Notes under the pieces: model-generated
Database searches by the model: none
What the model was told of the DNA's origin: nothing
The model's input: the letters and a program-made list of their open reading frames with translations, nothing else
Assembly (NCBI GenBank): GCA_944380765.1
Contig: CALWIO010000007.1
Location: 1 to 64,000, forward strand
Direction: 5' to 3'
Source of the DNA: an uncultured Clostridia bacterium
GTDB lineage: Bacteria; Bacillota; Clostridia; Oscillospirales; Acutalibacteraceae
DNA: 64,000 nt
Part shown: positions 45,001-53,449 of the stretch, one piece after another
How the letters are laid out: every line of letters begins with the position of its first letter
Position numbering within the stretch: the first letter of the stretch is position 1
Translations under genes and position numbers: made by a program

Positions 45001-45634
45001 TACGGAACGCCTTGACAGCGTCCATATTGCACATTTCTTTAAGGTCGTCAAAATCCCAGATTTTGATTTTCTGGATTTCGTGCGAGGTGCGGAAACCGTC
45101 AAAGAAGTTGAGGAAGGGAACGCGGCTTTCAATAGTCGCAAGGTGAGCAACCGCGCCCAAGTCCATAACCTCCTGAACATTTCCTTCGGCAAGCATGGCG
45201 AAACCTGTCTGACGGCAGGCATAAACATCTGAATGGTCGCCGAAAATGTTAAGAGCGTGCGAAGCGACGCAGCGCGCCGAAACATGGAATACTGTGGGAA
45301 GAAGCTCACCGGCTATCTTGTACATGTTGGGAATCATAAGAAGAAGTCCCTGAGAAGCCGTATAGGTTGTGGTGAGCGCGCCTGCCGCGAGGGAACCGTG
45401 AACGGTACCTGCGGCGCCTGCCTCGGACTGCATCTCGGCAACGCGGACCTGTGTGCCGAAAATGTTTTTAAGGCCTTGTGCCGACCACTGGTCAACATAG
45501 TCCGCCATAGGGCTTGACGGAGTGATTGGGTAAATACCGGCAACTTCCGTGAATGCGTATGACACATGCGCGGCGGCGGTATTACCGTCCATAGTCTTTG
45601 ATTTTCTGACTATGGGGGTCTTTTTTTCTGCCAT
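42068..45634 (-). CDS. nifJ: Pyruvate:ferredoxin (flavodoxin) oxidoreductase
   Basis: 1188 residues, single-chain PFOR of full length. It converts pyruvate and CoA to acetyl-CoA and CO2 and reduces ferredoxin. YAFTEVAGIYPITPSSPMADY near 25-45 is the pyruvate-binding domain I start. The two [4Fe-4S] ferredoxin sites (CNKCAYVCPHA near 690, CMGCGVCIGVCP near 745) and the third cluster ligands (SCAGCAETSYARL near 815) are intact. GGDGWAYDIGFGGVDHVL near 960 holds the thiamine-diphosphate site. Start ATG 45634 has AAGGAGGAAATAAAA; the frame extends 23 codons further but into promoter-like DNA. It stands alone. Confidence 0.97.
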   Translation of the reverse strand: MAEKKTPIVRKSKTMDGNTAAAHVSYAFTEVAGIYPITPSSPMADYVDQWSAQGLKNIFGTQVRVAEMQSEAGAAGTVHGSLAAGALTTTYTASQGLLLMIPNMYKIAGELLPTVFHVSARCVASHALNIFGDHSDVYACRQTGFAMLAEGNVQEVMDLGAVAHLATIESRVPFLNFFDGFRTSHEIQKIKIWDFDDLKEMCNMDAVKAFRKRALNPEHPVMRGSHENGDIFFQHREACNSYYEAVPAVVEKYMDKVNEKLGTDYKLFNYYGAPDAERVIIAMGSVCDVAEEVIDYLTAKGEKVGLVKVRLYRPFSAAKFCEAIPATAKKIAVLDRTKEPGSIGEPLFLDVIAALNEMGRTAKVCGGRYGLGSKDTPPSSIFAVYEHLNKETPERQFTIGINDDVTHLSLEEKPSPNTAAEGTIECKFWGLGGDGTVGANKNSIKIIGDHTDKYVQAYFQYDSKKTGGITISHLRFGDKPIKSPYYINKADFVACHNPSYVEKGYKMVNDVKPGGVFLINCQWDEAELADKLNAQTKQYIAKNNVQLYTVNAIDLAAEIGLGKRTNTILQAAFFALANVLPKDEAIQYMKDAATKSFLKKGQDIVDMNHKAIDAGFGAFKKINVPAEWANAVDNAAAEAEDGPAKLVKMVDSIMKPVGKMDGDSLPVSAFVDHADGTFEQGASAYEKRGVAVMVPEWNGATCAQCNKCAYVCPHATIRPYALNAEEAAGAPECATIVDKKGKGKDVYKYSLAVSPLDCMGCGVCIGVCPTNSLKMVPRESQDYKQEAFNYMVKNVSVKEDLANNTVIGSQFKTPLLEFSGSCAGCAETSYARLITQLFGDRMYISNATGCSSIWGGPAATSPYTVNKDGHGPAWANSLFEDNAEHGFGMYLGQKAVRNRLIAEVKEIAAGENAPENVKAACNAYLDTLEDGEKNGEASKALVEALKALDCDCETRKDILENSEYLSKKSIWIFGGDGWAYDIGFGGVDHVLASGEDVNIMVFDTEVYSNTGGQASKASNIGQVAQFAAAGKAVAKKSLAEIAMSYGYVYVAQIAMGADQNQTIKALTEAEAYHGPSIVIAYAPCEMHSIKGGMVNCQAEMKKAVDCGYWNMFRYNPALKAEGKNPFTIDSKEATTSYRDFIMNEARYSALSRAFPERAEVLFTKAEDTAKARYEHLMRLKALYAPAEE

Positions 45635-45816
45635 TTTTATTTCCTCCTTGATGGAATTATGTATTATGGTAATGACATAATCATACAAATAATATGTTAT
45701 CACTTTAAGTATAAAAAGTAAATAGATTATAAATGGAAAATTTGAACGGTTTTAACGCTGTTTTTTGGTGATAATGCAGTTATAAAAGCGCTCCCGGGCA
45801 AGTAAGGGGCGCGTAC

Positions 45817-45845
45817 TTGACTAAACAGCCGGGTTGTTATATAAT
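45817..45845 (+). promoter_or_regulatory. Promoter of the CNNM transporter gene
   Basis: TTGACT (45817-45822), 17 bases, perfect TATAAT (45840-45845), about 54 bases before ATG 45900. The spacer AAACAGCCGGGTTGTTA is very like that of the nitroreductase promoter. Confidence 0.8.
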
Positions 45846-45899
45846 ACATACTGATATTTTATATATCTATTTTATTATTTTAAAGGAGAGGTTAAGTCT

Positions 45900-47297
45900 A
45901 TGGACGCAGACCCCGGGAGTATTATTTTACAAATAGTAATCCTATTTGCATTGATATTTGTCAATGCGTTCTTCGCTATGTCCGAGATAGCGGTCATTTC
46001 TTTAAACGATAACAAAATCGAGAAAATGGCTGAGGCAGGGCACAAAAAGGCGAAGCAGATTCAGAAGCTTACAAAAAGCTCAAGTTCGTTTTTGTCAACA
46101 ATTCAGATCGGCGTAACCCTGGCGGGATTTCTCACATCGGCGAGCGCGGCACAGTCCTTTGCGGTAATGCTGGCCGACGCAATTTCGGAAACTCCGGTTG
46201 CCAATGTAATTCCGTCGGGAGTAATCAGCGGCTTTTCAACCGTAATCATCACGCTGATTATGTCGTATTTCTCGCTGGTGCTCGGCGAACTGGTGCCTAA
46301 GAAGATAGCCATGCAGAAATCCGAAAAAATGGCGTTTATGGCGGCGCCCGTGCTTTTGTTTGTAGCGAAGGTCACAAAGCCCGTTGTAAAACTGCTGTCG
46401 CTTTCTACTAACGGAGTGTTAAGGCTTATCGGCATTGACCCCCACGCCGACGAAGAGGTTGTAACCGAAGAGGAAATCAGAATGATGGTCGATGTGGGCG
46501 GCGAAAAAGGCGTTATCGAGGATTCCCAGAAAGAGATGATTGACAACATCTTTGAGTTTGACGATATGGATGTTGCCGATATTATGACGCACAGAACCGA
46601 TATGGTCTGCATTGATGTTGAGGAGCCTCTTGCCGAGGCGGTCAAGCTCTCAATGGAGAACGGATTTTCGAGAATACCCGTATATGAGGAAGACCCCGAC
46701 AATATAGTGGGCATTATCTATATCAAGGACTTTCTTAAATATGTCGGCTCTTCTCTTCCGAAAACAAAGAGTATAAAGGATATGATGCGCGAGGCGTATT
46801 ATGTTCCCGAAACCAAACGCTGCGGCGAGCTGTTTTCCGAGATGACCGAAAAGCATATTCAGATGTCCGTTGTAGTTGACGAGTACGGCGGCACCGCCGG
46901 CATAGTTACCCTTGAAGATATTGTCGAGGCGATTGTGGGCAATATTCAGGACGAGTACGACCAGGAGTCCGACGAGTTTTCAATAATTGACGATACAACC
47001 TTTACGGTTGACGGTATAACGGATATCGAAGAGGTTGAGGAACATATCGGCAAAAAATTCCCTGAGGGCGATTATGACACCATAGGGGGATATATTATAA
47101 GCGTTCTCGGCTTTCTGCCTCAGGACGGTGAAATGAACGAGGTCGTTTTTGAAAATGTAAAGTTCACCGTTCTTAATGTAGAGGAGCGCAGAATAGGCAA
47201 GGTCAAGGTTGAAATTATGCCGCAGCCGAAACAGCAGCCCGAAGAACCTCAGGGCGCAACGCGCCGTGAGCGCAGGGAAAAAGAAAAGGAACAGTAA
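45900..47297 (+). CDS. CNNM/CorC-family (HlyC) metal-ion transporter
   Basis: 465 residues. Four N-terminal helices form the DUF21/CNNM domain (residues 10-190: FVNAFFAMSEIAVISLN, VLGELVPKKIAMQKSEK). A CBS pair (about 215-335: VADIMTHRTDMV, GFSRIPVYEEDPDNIVGIIYIKDFL, VVDEYGGTAGIVTLEDIVE) and a CorC/HlyC C-terminal domain (350-440) follow, then a basic tail. Members carry or regulate magnesium export; the old name hemolysin is misleading. AAGGAGAGG precedes the ATG. Its promoter is strong. Confidence 0.92.
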   Translation: MDADPGSIILQIVILFALIFVNAFFAMSEIAVISLNDNKIEKMAEAGHKKAKQIQKLTKSSSSFLSTIQIGVTLAGFLTSASAAQSFAVMLADAISETPVANVIPSGVISGFSTVIITLIMSYFSLVLGELVPKKIAMQKSEKMAFMAAPVLLFVAKVTKPVVKLLSLSTNGVLRLIGIDPHADEEVVTEEEIRMMVDVGGEKGVIEDSQKEMIDNIFEFDDMDVADIMTHRTDMVCIDVEEPLAEAVKLSMENGFSRIPVYEEDPDNIVGIIYIKDFLKYVGSSLPKTKSIKDMMREAYYVPETKRCGELFSEMTEKHIQMSVVVDEYGGTAGIVTLEDIVEAIVGNIQDEYDQESDEFSIIDDTTFTVDGITDIEEVEEHIGKKFPEGDYDTIGGYIISVLGFLPQDGEMNEVVFENVKFTVLNVEERRIGKVKVEIMPQPKQQPEEPQGATRRERREKEKEQ

Positions 47298-47303
47298 TTT
47301 TTA

Positions 47304-47329
47304 AATCCCGTTCGCAAGAACGGGATTTT
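47304..47329 (+). terminator. Hairpin between CNNM and queH genes
   Basis: AAATCCCGTTC and GAACGGGATTT arms around GCAA, right after the CNNM stop. It is followed closely by the queH ribosome site, so it may only partly stop transcription. Confidence 0.55.
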
Positions 47330-47342
47330 CAGGTGATAAGCA

Positions 47343-47969
47343 TTGGAAAACAGAAATTACAGCAAAGAACTGGAAAAAATAATAAAAAATCTTGATTCGG
47401 CGCCGAAATTGCTTCTGCATTGCTGCTGCGCTCCGTGCAGCAGCTACTGCATTGAATATCTGTCGGAATATTTTGAGATAACAGTGCTGTTTTACAATCC
47501 CAATATTTACCCCGAAGAGGAGTACGCCCACCGCAAATCCGAGCTTTTAAGGCTTATTCGAGAAATGCCCGTTAAATATCCCGTAAAGTTTATTGACTGT
47601 GACTTTGAAAGCGAAAAATTTTATGAAAGCGTCAGGGGACTTGAAGACTGCCGCGAGGGAGGCGAGCGCTGTTTCGCCTGTTACAGACTGCGCCTTTTAA
47701 AGGCGGCGCAAACGGCTTGTCAGGGCGGCTTTGATTATTTCACAACAACGCTCACCATAAGTCCGCTTAAAAACGCCCGTAAAATCAATGAAATAGGCGA
47801 GGAGTTGGCGAAAGAATACGGCGTTTCATTTCTGCCGTCCGATTTTAAGAAAAAGGAAGGCTTTAAAAGGTCTATTGAGTTAAGCCGTATATATAATCTT
47901 TACCGCCAGAATTACTGCGGCTGCGTCTTTTCCCGGGCGGGTGAGCCAAAAGAAAAAAGCGGTTCCTGA
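47343..47969 (+). CDS. queH: Epoxyqueuosine reductase QueH
   Basis: 208 residues. It reduces epoxyqueuosine in tRNA to queuosine, the last step of that pathway, without cobalamin. The twin Cys of LLLHCCCAPCSS near 23-32, the metal-binding CREGGERCFACYRLRL near 95-110 and NYCGCVFS near the end match the QueH family. A TTG start at 47343 is used, with CAGGTGATAAGCA before it; no ATG lies near. It is probably read on from the CNNM gene. Confidence 0.9.
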   Translation: MENRNYSKELEKIIKNLDSAPKLLLHCCCAPCSSYCIEYLSEYFEITVLFYNPNIYPEEEYAHRKSELLRLIREMPVKYPVKFIDCDFESEKFYESVRGLEDCREGGERCFACYRLRLLKAAQTACQGGFDYFTTTLTISPLKNARKINEIGEELAKEYGVSFLPSDFKKKEGFKRSIELSRIYNLYRQNYCGCVFSRAGEPKEKSGS

Positions 47970-48015
47970 TTTTTTCCTTTTCGGGTATCTTGCCGTTAAT
48001 TCAATAGCATTAAAT

Positions 48016-48038
48016 AAGCCGCCCTTTCGGGCGGCTTA
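48016..48038. terminator. Hairpin between convergent genes
   Basis: AAGCCGCCC and GGGCGGCTT arms with a TTTC loop, between queH and the convergent symporter gene. T runs on either side are short. Confidence 0.6.
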
Positions 48039-48065
48039 CTATATTTATACGGTTTTAAAACGATT

Positions 48066-49493
48066 TTATCCGTTTTGGGCGGTTTTAAGCTCCTCGCGCT
48101 GTTTTAAAAGAGCAGTATGAATTTCCTCTTTTCTCTTGCCTGTCAGCTTGTAGAAGAAGAAGGGGATACCCGCCAGCAGCATCATAATGCCGTGGAATAC
48201 GGTGTAGAAGAACAGCATGGCGATTTTTGTGTAAGCCGTCTGTTCGGGATAAATGCCCTCCATAGGCTGAATGTATTTGATAATCGAGCCTTCACCCAGC
48301 AGAATGTAAGGCGCAACCGCTCCCGCTATGGTGCCGCTTATTGTGGTGCCCAGACCTATAATAAAGGGCAGGCTGGCGTCAAGTCTTTTCCCCGTTTTAA
48401 GTTCAATGTCTTCAAGCACATCTGCCTGGAACATAGAGGGCAGCAGATTGGAAGCGCCGAATTGCAGTCCTATAAAGAACAGCATAACTATAAACAGTAT
48501 CTGCAAAACCGCCGACGGCGAGGTAAAGTATAAGTATCCCACCGCGAAAGCGAGAGCGTTGGCGCAGACCGAGTATATTCCGGACGCTATGTAGAGCTGT
48601 TTCGCGTTGAATTTCTTTAAAAGGAAGTTTATTACAAGCATTCCCACAGCCGTGCCTATTCCCGTGGGAAGTCCGAAGAAAAGGTATTTGCTTGTGCTGC
48701 CAAGCAGAGCGGCGGCAAGGAAAACGCCCATGTATGTGGCAATCTGCCTGAAATTTTTAAGAAAATCGCTTATAATGATAACCCATGCGTACTTGTTTTT
48801 GATAACATCTTTAAATCCTACAAGGGGATTTTTCTTCTCCACGCTGTAAACGGTGCGTTCTTTAATCATTTTCATACCTATAAGCATGGTAATCGCGCCC
48901 ATTACCGCGCATACCGAAGCGCCCGCTATGTACTGGTATTCCTCGTTGTCGGTAATAAAGCCTATTACAAGAACAATTACAAGCGGAGCGGAATTGCCTA
49001 TGGCGCTTGAAATTGAGCGGAAAGAAATCACCTGGTCGCGCTCTTTTGAGTCGGGAGTCATAACGAAAGCCACCAGGTTAAATACATTGCCGAACTGCGT
49101 AGCGATTGACTGCGCTATACCTACTGTAATAAGATAAATCATAAGTATTGTAACCGGCACGCTTTTCGGCGAGATAAATGTAAGTACGGTTGCTATGGCG
49201 CAGGGTATAGCCGTGTAAGCGCCTATCGGGCGGAATTTTCCTTTTGCCGAGGGCTTGTGACCGTCAATGTAAAGAGCCGAAAAAAAGCTGATTAAAAACG
49301 CCGCAATGCTAAGCACAGTGTTGTAAAAGGAAATTTCCTCTTTTTGCAGCTGCAAAACATTTACAAAATACGCCTGCTTGTAGCTTGCCACCATACCTGT
49401 CATTGTGGTGTAAAAAAATACTGCCATAAGGTAAAAAACAAATTCGCTTTTACCTACATATCTTCCCTTTTCCTTTTTAAGTGTTTCCGCCAA
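48066..49493 (-). CDS. MFS transporter of the GPH sugar:cation symporter type
   Basis: 475 residues with twelve helices. The pattern KEEISFYNTVLSIAAFLISFFSALYIDGHKPSAKGKFRPIG near 50-90 has the glycoside-pentoside-hexuronide layout (D-G-x-K/R between helices 2 and 3). SFRSISSAIGNSAPLVIVL near 155 and KNKYAWVIIISDFLKNFRQ near 230 are also typical. It probably imports a sugar or glycoside with sodium or protons; no sugar enzyme lies next to it to fix the substrate. TTG 49493 is the likely start because GAGGTG lies six bases upstream; the frame opens at GTG 49502 within that site. Confidence 0.82.
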   Translation of the reverse strand: MAETLKKEKGRYVGKSEFVFYLMAVFFYTTMTGMVASYKQAYFVNVLQLQKEEISFYNTVLSIAAFLISFFSALYIDGHKPSAKGKFRPIGAYTAIPCAIATVLTFISPKSVPVTILMIYLITVGIAQSIATQFGNVFNLVAFVMTPDSKERDQVISFRSISSAIGNSAPLVIVLVIGFITDNEEYQYIAGASVCAVMGAITMLIGMKMIKERTVYSVEKKNPLVGFKDVIKNKYAWVIIISDFLKNFRQIATYMGVFLAAALLGSTSKYLFFGLPTGIGTAVGMLVINFLLKKFNAKQLYIASGIYSVCANALAFAVGYLYFTSPSAVLQILFIVMLFFIGLQFGASNLLPSMFQADVLEDIELKTGKRLDASLPFIIGLGTTISGTIAGAVAPYILLGEGSIIKYIQPMEGIYPEQTAYTKIAMLFFYTVFHGIMMLLAGIPFFFYKLTGKRKEEIHTALLKQREELKTAQNG

Positions 49494-49574
49494 AGCTGTC
49501 ACCTCAAAACCTGTTTTTAATTATTTTAACTCATATTTTTTAATAGGTCAATAAATTTTTTGGATAAAATATAT

Positions 49575-49600
49575 AAAAGCAGCCGACTGCGGCTACTTTT
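49575..49600 (-). terminator. Terminator of hflX
   Basis: GCAGCCG and CGGCTAC arms in an A/T-run frame (AAAA..TTTT), about 10 bases after the hflX stop on the minus strand. Confidence 0.6.
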
Positions 49601-49610
49601 ATTTTCTCAC

Positions 49611-50858
49611 TTATTCTACTGTGTATTTTAAGAAATCGTTTGCCCTGTCAGCGCTTATTGATACTGTCATAAGCGTTCCGTCAGGCGTGAATTCCTCGCT
49701 CAGCACTTTCGCGCAGTTTCTTAATTCCCCGGCGGCTTTGCCGTCTGTAAAGGGAATAAGCAGCTTCATTACCGCCGTTCCCGTTTTAAGGCAGCCTTCA
49801 ATTTCCTTTAACAGCAAATCAAGGTTAATTCCTTTTAAGGCGCTTATCATAACGGTTTTGCCGAAGGGCAGAAGCTCAAAAATATTGCTCGACTTGTCGC
49901 ATTTGTTCATAACGGTAATAATGCTGTCAGGGTCCGCGCCCAGCTCCTTTAAAATTCCGGAGGTTATTTCAATATGGTCGGCGCATTTTTCGTCTGAGGC
50001 GTCGCAGACATTAAGTATAATATCCGCCTGAGCCGCTTCTTCAAGGGTTGATTTAAAGGCGTTTACCAGATCGTGCGGCAAACGGCTGACAAAACCTACG
50101 GTGTCAATGAGCATAACCGACTGACCGCCCGGCAGGGTGAGCTTTCTTGAAGTGGGGTCGAGCGTGGCGAACAGCTTGTCCTCGGCAAGTACGCCCGCGT
50201 CTGTAAGAGCGTTCATAAGCGTGGATTTTCCGGCGTTTGTGTAGCCTACGAGAGCTACCGTTGTGACGCTGTTTTTCTCGCGCCTCTGCCTTAAAAGCGA
50301 ACGGCGTTTGTCAATGGCTTCAAGCTGTTCTTCCAGAGCGTGCAGCCGCCGCATAATGTGGCGCCTGTCGCTTTCGAGCTTACTTTCTCCGGGACCTCTC
50401 GTACCAATGCCTCCGCCTAATCTTGAAAGGGATTTTCCCTTGCCGGAAAGCCTCGGCAGAGCGTATTTAAGCTGAGCCGCTTCCACTTGCAGCTTGCCTT
50501 CTCTGCTTTTCGCTCTCATGGCGAATATATCCAGAATAAGCTGCGTGCGGTCGATAACCCGTACTTCGGTAAAATTTTCTATGTTGCGTATCTGAGAGGG
50601 TGAAAGCTCGCCGTCGCAGATAATAAGGTCAACATCGCGGTTCTGGCAAAACAGCCTTGCTTCGCTGAGCCTGCCTTTTCCTATATATGTCGCGCTGTCA
50701 GGAGCCGCGCGGCGCTGAATTATAGTGCCCTGAACTTCGGCTCCGGCGCTTTCGGCAAGCATGGCAAGCTCGGCGGCCGAGGCCTCCGCGTCAAAATCGC
50801 CGGTGTCAGCGCACAGCAGCAGAGCGTTTTCTTTTTTGTTGTCAGTAATCTCCTGCAT
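49611..50858 (-). CDS. hflX: Ribosome-associated GTPase HflX
   Basis: 415 residues. The N-terminal HflX domain has GTIIQRRAAPDSATYIGKG near 45-60 and DRTQLILDIFAMRAKSREGKLQVE near 105-125. A Gly-rich linker (LGGGIGTRGPGESKLE) leads to the GTPase domain with ALVGYTNAGKSTLMNAL near 200 (P loop), DTVGFVSRLPHDLV near 250 and NKCD near 315. HflX splits stalled or hibernating 70S ribosomes after heat or antibiotic stress. AAGGAAACACT precedes ATG. Confidence 0.95.
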   Translation of the reverse strand: MQEITDNKKENALLLCADTGDFDAEASAAELAMLAESAGAEVQGTIIQRRAAPDSATYIGKGRLSEARLFCQNRDVDLIICDGELSPSQIRNIENFTEVRVIDRTQLILDIFAMRAKSREGKLQVEAAQLKYALPRLSGKGKSLSRLGGGIGTRGPGESKLESDRRHIMRRLHALEEQLEAIDKRRSLLRQRREKNSVTTVALVGYTNAGKSTLMNALTDAGVLAEDKLFATLDPTSRKLTLPGGQSVMLIDTVGFVSRLPHDLVNAFKSTLEEAAQADIILNVCDASDEKCADHIEITSGILKELGADPDSIITVMNKCDKSSNIFELLPFGKTVMISALKGINLDLLLKEIEGCLKTGTAVMKLLIPFTDGKAAGELRNCAKVLSEEFTPDGTLMTVSISADRANDFLKYTVE

Positions 50859-50869
50859 AGTGTTTCCTT

Positions 50870-50902
50870 AAAAAACGCGGGCAGTGCAAAAACACCGCCC
50901 GC
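50870..50902 (-). terminator. Terminator of the small Cys-rich gene
   Basis: GCGGGCAGTG and CACCGCCCGC arms, with six T on the minus strand. It lies between the 41-residue gene and hflX. Confidence 0.8.
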
Positions 50903-50939
50903 TTTAATATCATTTATTTTTCACAAGCCGTCATAAAAC

Positions 50940-51065
50940 TCAGCAGCAGTCGTTGTATCTTGTGCAGCCGCAGTCGTTGCACTTGGAGCCGCAGTTGCCG
51001 TCTGTAAGAAGAATTATGATGATGATGAGAATTAACAGAGAATTGTTTCCGAAGAAATTACACAT
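50940..51065 (-). CDS. 41-residue hydrophobic, Cys-rich protein (YjcZ-like)
   Basis: A short gene: MCNFFGNNSLLILIIIII, then LLTDGNCGS and a tail with seven further Cys (KCNDCGCTRYNDCC). Layout (Asn/Gly/Cys start, one short membrane helix, Cys-rich tail) resembles the YjcZ-type small spore or coat proteins of Firmicutes. Support comes from a strong GGGAGG eight bases before the ATG and a terminator directly after. It lies 100 bases from leuD on the same strand and may have its own promoter. Function is unknown. Confidence 0.65.
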   Translation of the reverse strand: MCNFFGNNSLLILIIIIILLTDGNCGSKCNDCGCTRYNDCC

Positions 51066-51165
51066 TACTTTTTTCCTCCCTTCCAAAGGCTGTTTGTTGT
51101 AACCTTCAATACATATTATGAAGATATCGCCTTTGTGTGCGGACGGAAGAAAGAAAAAGCAAAGC

Positions 51166-51645
51166 TTATTTCAAAGAAGCCAGAAGCCCGCCCTTTGAAA
51201 TAATATTCTGTATAAATTCGGGGAAGGGCTGCGCTTTAAATGAAACGCCCTTAGTGATGTCGGTTATAATTCCCTTGTCAAAATCCACCGAAACCTCGTC
51301 GCCGGATTCAATAGCGTCACAGGCTTCGGGACATTCAAGAATAGGCAGACCTATGTTTAACGAGTTGCGGTAAAAAATTCTTGCGAAAGTTTTGGCAATA
51401 ACGCAGGAAACGCCGGAAGCCTTTATGGCAATCGGAGCGTGCTCGCGGGAAGAGCCGCAGCCGAAGTTCACGCCGGCGACGATTAAATCGCCCTCCTTAA
51501 CATTATTGACAAAATCCTTGTCAATATCCTCCATACAGTGAGCGGCAAGCTCCTTGTGGTCCGCAGTGTTCAGGTATCTGGCGGGGATAATAACATCGGT
51601 GTCAACATGGTCGCCGTATTTATGTACAGAACCTTGAATTTTCAT
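51166..51645 (-). CDS. leuD: 3-isopropylmalate dehydratase small subunit
   Basis: 159 residues of the aconitase swivelling domain. It isomerises 2-isopropylmalate to 3-isopropylmalate with LeuC in leucine synthesis. [18 protein letters not shown] near 10-27 and [23 protein letters not shown] near 55-78 are the family signatures. The short form is that of the archaeal/clostridial type. Start ATG 51645 follows AGGAGG; 13 bases separate it from the leuC stop. Confidence 0.95.
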   Translation of the reverse strand: MKIQGSVHKYGDHVDTDVIIPARYLNTADHKELAAHCMEDIDKDFVNNVKEGDLIVAGVNFGCGSSREHAPIAIKASGVSCVIAKTFARIFYRNSLNIGLPILECPEACDAIESGDEVSVDFDKGIITDITKGVSFKAQPFPEFIQNIISKGGLLASLK

Positions 51646-51658
51646 TGTAAAAACCTCC

Positions 51659-52918
51659 TTAAAGCATATCGGGAGTGCCGATATATCCCAGAACCGCGCT
51701 GGCGGCGGCGGTGTAGGGACTTGCAAGATAAACTTCGCTTTCGGGGTGACCCATTCTGCCTACAAAGTTGCGGTTGGTTGTCGAAACAGCCTTTTCACCG
51801 GCGGCAAGAATACCCATGTGACCGCCTAAGCACGGCCCGCATGTGGGAGTCGAGAAAACAGCGCCTGCCTCAACGAATATTTCGGCAAGACCTTCTTTTA
51901 TACATTGAAGATAAATATTCTGAGTGGCGGGAATAACTATTGTCCTTACATTCGGCTGAACTTTTCTGCCTTTTAAAATTTCAGCGGCGGCGCGCATATC
52001 CTCAATTCTGCCGTTGGTGCAGGAGCCTATAACAGCCTGGTCAATATATACTTTTTCTATACTGTCAACCGTGCGCGCGTTTTCGGGCAGATGCGGAAAA
52101 GCAACCGTGGGTTTAAGCTCGGAAAGGTCGATGTTTATAACCTCGTCATACTCGGCGTCCTCATCGGCTTCAAAAATAACGGGCTCGCGGTCTGTTCTGC
52201 CTTTCATATATTGAAGAGTTTTCTCGTCAACGGGGAAAATTCCGTTTTTGGCTCCGCACTCAATCGCCATGTTGGCAATACAGAAACGGTCGTCCATTGA
52301 AAGGTTCGCTATTCCGTCACCGGTAAATTCAAGCGAACGGTACAGCGCGCCGTCAACGCCTATCATACCGATAAGGTGAAGTATAAGGTCTTTTCCGCTT
52401 ACATATTTTCCCATTTTTCCGGTAACAACAACTTTGATTGCCGAGGGAACTTTAAACCACGCCATTCCGGAAATCATACCGGCGGCCATATCTGTTGAGC
52501 CTACGCCCGTTGAAAACGCGCCCAGCGCTCCGTATGTGCAGGTGTGCGAGTCCGCGCCTATAACCGTGTCGCCGGAAATTACAAGTCCCTTTTCGGGAAG
52601 CAGAGCGTGTTCGATTCCCATCTGACCGACATCAAAAAAGTTTTTGATGCTGTATTCGCCGGCAAACTGCCTTACCTGCTTGCAGTGCTCGGCGGATTTA
52701 ATGTCCTTGTTAGGGGTGAAATGGTCCATAACAAGGGCGATTTTGTCCTTGTCAAATACATTTTTAAAGCCTTTTGATTTCATCTCGTTTATGGCCACCG
52801 GGCTTGTAACATCGTTGCCCATAACCAGGTCAAGGCGTACATTTATAAGCTGGCCTGCCTTAACCTCGTCAAGTGACGCGTGAGCGGCTAAAATTTTCTG
52901 CGTCATGGTCATTGCCAT
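51659..52918 (-). CDS. leuC: 3-isopropylmalate dehydratase large subunit
   Basis: 419 residues of the aconitase family. The [4Fe-4S] ligands are [11 protein letters not shown] near 298 (first Cys) and GPCLGGHMG near 360 (with Cys a few residues before). [25 protein letters not shown] near 122-146 binds substrate. The shorter length is typical of the clostridial/archaeal LeuC, which may also act on related diacids such as dimethylmalate or citraconate. GGAGATGAATAATC precedes ATG and overlaps the ilvN stop, so ilvN-leuC-leuD are coupled. leuA and leuB are not in the window. Confidence 0.95.
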   Translation of the reverse strand: MAMTMTQKILAAHASLDEVKAGQLINVRLDLVMGNDVTSPVAINEMKSKGFKNVFDKDKIALVMDHFTPNKDIKSAEHCKQVRQFAGEYSIKNFFDVGQMGIEHALLPEKGLVISGDTVIGADSHTCTYGALGAFSTGVGSTDMAAGMISGMAWFKVPSAIKVVVTGKMGKYVSGKDLILHLIGMIGVDGALYRSLEFTGDGIANLSMDDRFCIANMAIECGAKNGIFPVDEKTLQYMKGRTDREPVIFEADEDAEYDEVINIDLSELKPTVAFPHLPENARTVDSIEKVYIDQAVIGSCTNGRIEDMRAAAEILKGRKVQPNVRTIVIPATQNIYLQCIKEGLAEIFVEAGAVFSTPTCGPCLGGHMGILAAGEKAVSTTNRNFVGRMGHPESEVYLASPYTAAASAVLGYIGTPDML

Positions 52919-52920
52919 GA

Positions 52921-53436
52921 TTATTCATCTCCTTTAATACTCTTGTCTCCGCTTGAAAGCGCGGTAAGTCCCGAACGGGAAAGCTCAATAATTCCGTATT
53001 TGGTCATCTTGCCTATGAATGTGTCGATAAGCGAAGAAAGACCGGTAAGCTCGGCTGTTATTGTCGTGTGTCCTATATCCTTAACCTTTGCGCCGAAGCC
53101 GTTGATTGTTTTCAGAACTCTTGTCCTGTCTTTGTTAAGGGCGTGTACCTTTATAAGCAGCAGCTCCGAAGAAATAAGGTGCTCCGCGTCAAGACGGGCA
53201 ACCTTAATAACATCTTCCAGACGGGAAAGCTGCTGTTCAACCATAGTAAATTTGTAAGGCTCCACATCGGAAACAATCGTCATTCTCGAAAATTCGGGAC
53301 TTTCGGTTTCCGAAACCGTAAGGCTTACAACATTGTAACCGCGGCGGGCGAAAAGTCCTGCCACTCTCAGCAGAACGCCGGTGCGGTTGTAAACCAAAGC
53401 GGCCAGATAAATTCTCTGTTTTTGCATTTCTTCCAT
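52921..53436 (-). CDS. ilvN: Acetolactate synthase regulatory subunit
   Basis: 171 residues. The N-terminal ACT domain ([37 protein letters not shown], residues 9-45) binds valine for feedback control. [21 protein letters not shown] starts the second domain that activates the catalytic subunit IlvB, which is not in the window. Placed before leuC, it joins a branched-chain operon. GGAAGGTTTAAT precedes ATG 53436. It may also be named ilvH. Confidence 0.93.
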   Translation of the reverse strand: MEEMQKQRIYLAALVYNRTGVLLRVAGLFARRGYNVVSLTVSETESPEFSRMTIVSDVEPYKFTMVEQQLSRLEDVIKVARLDAEHLISSELLLIKVHALNKDRTRVLKTINGFGAKVKDIGHTTITAELTGLSSLIDTFIGKMTKYGIIELSRSGLTALSSGDKSIKGDE

Positions 53437-53449
53437 ATTAAACCTTCCT

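Noticed and set aside
42068-45634. Several long antisense frames inside PFOR, and similar ones in fruA, hydB and clpC
   Set aside because: They mirror codon bias of the strong genes on the other strand and lack start signals or recognisable domains.
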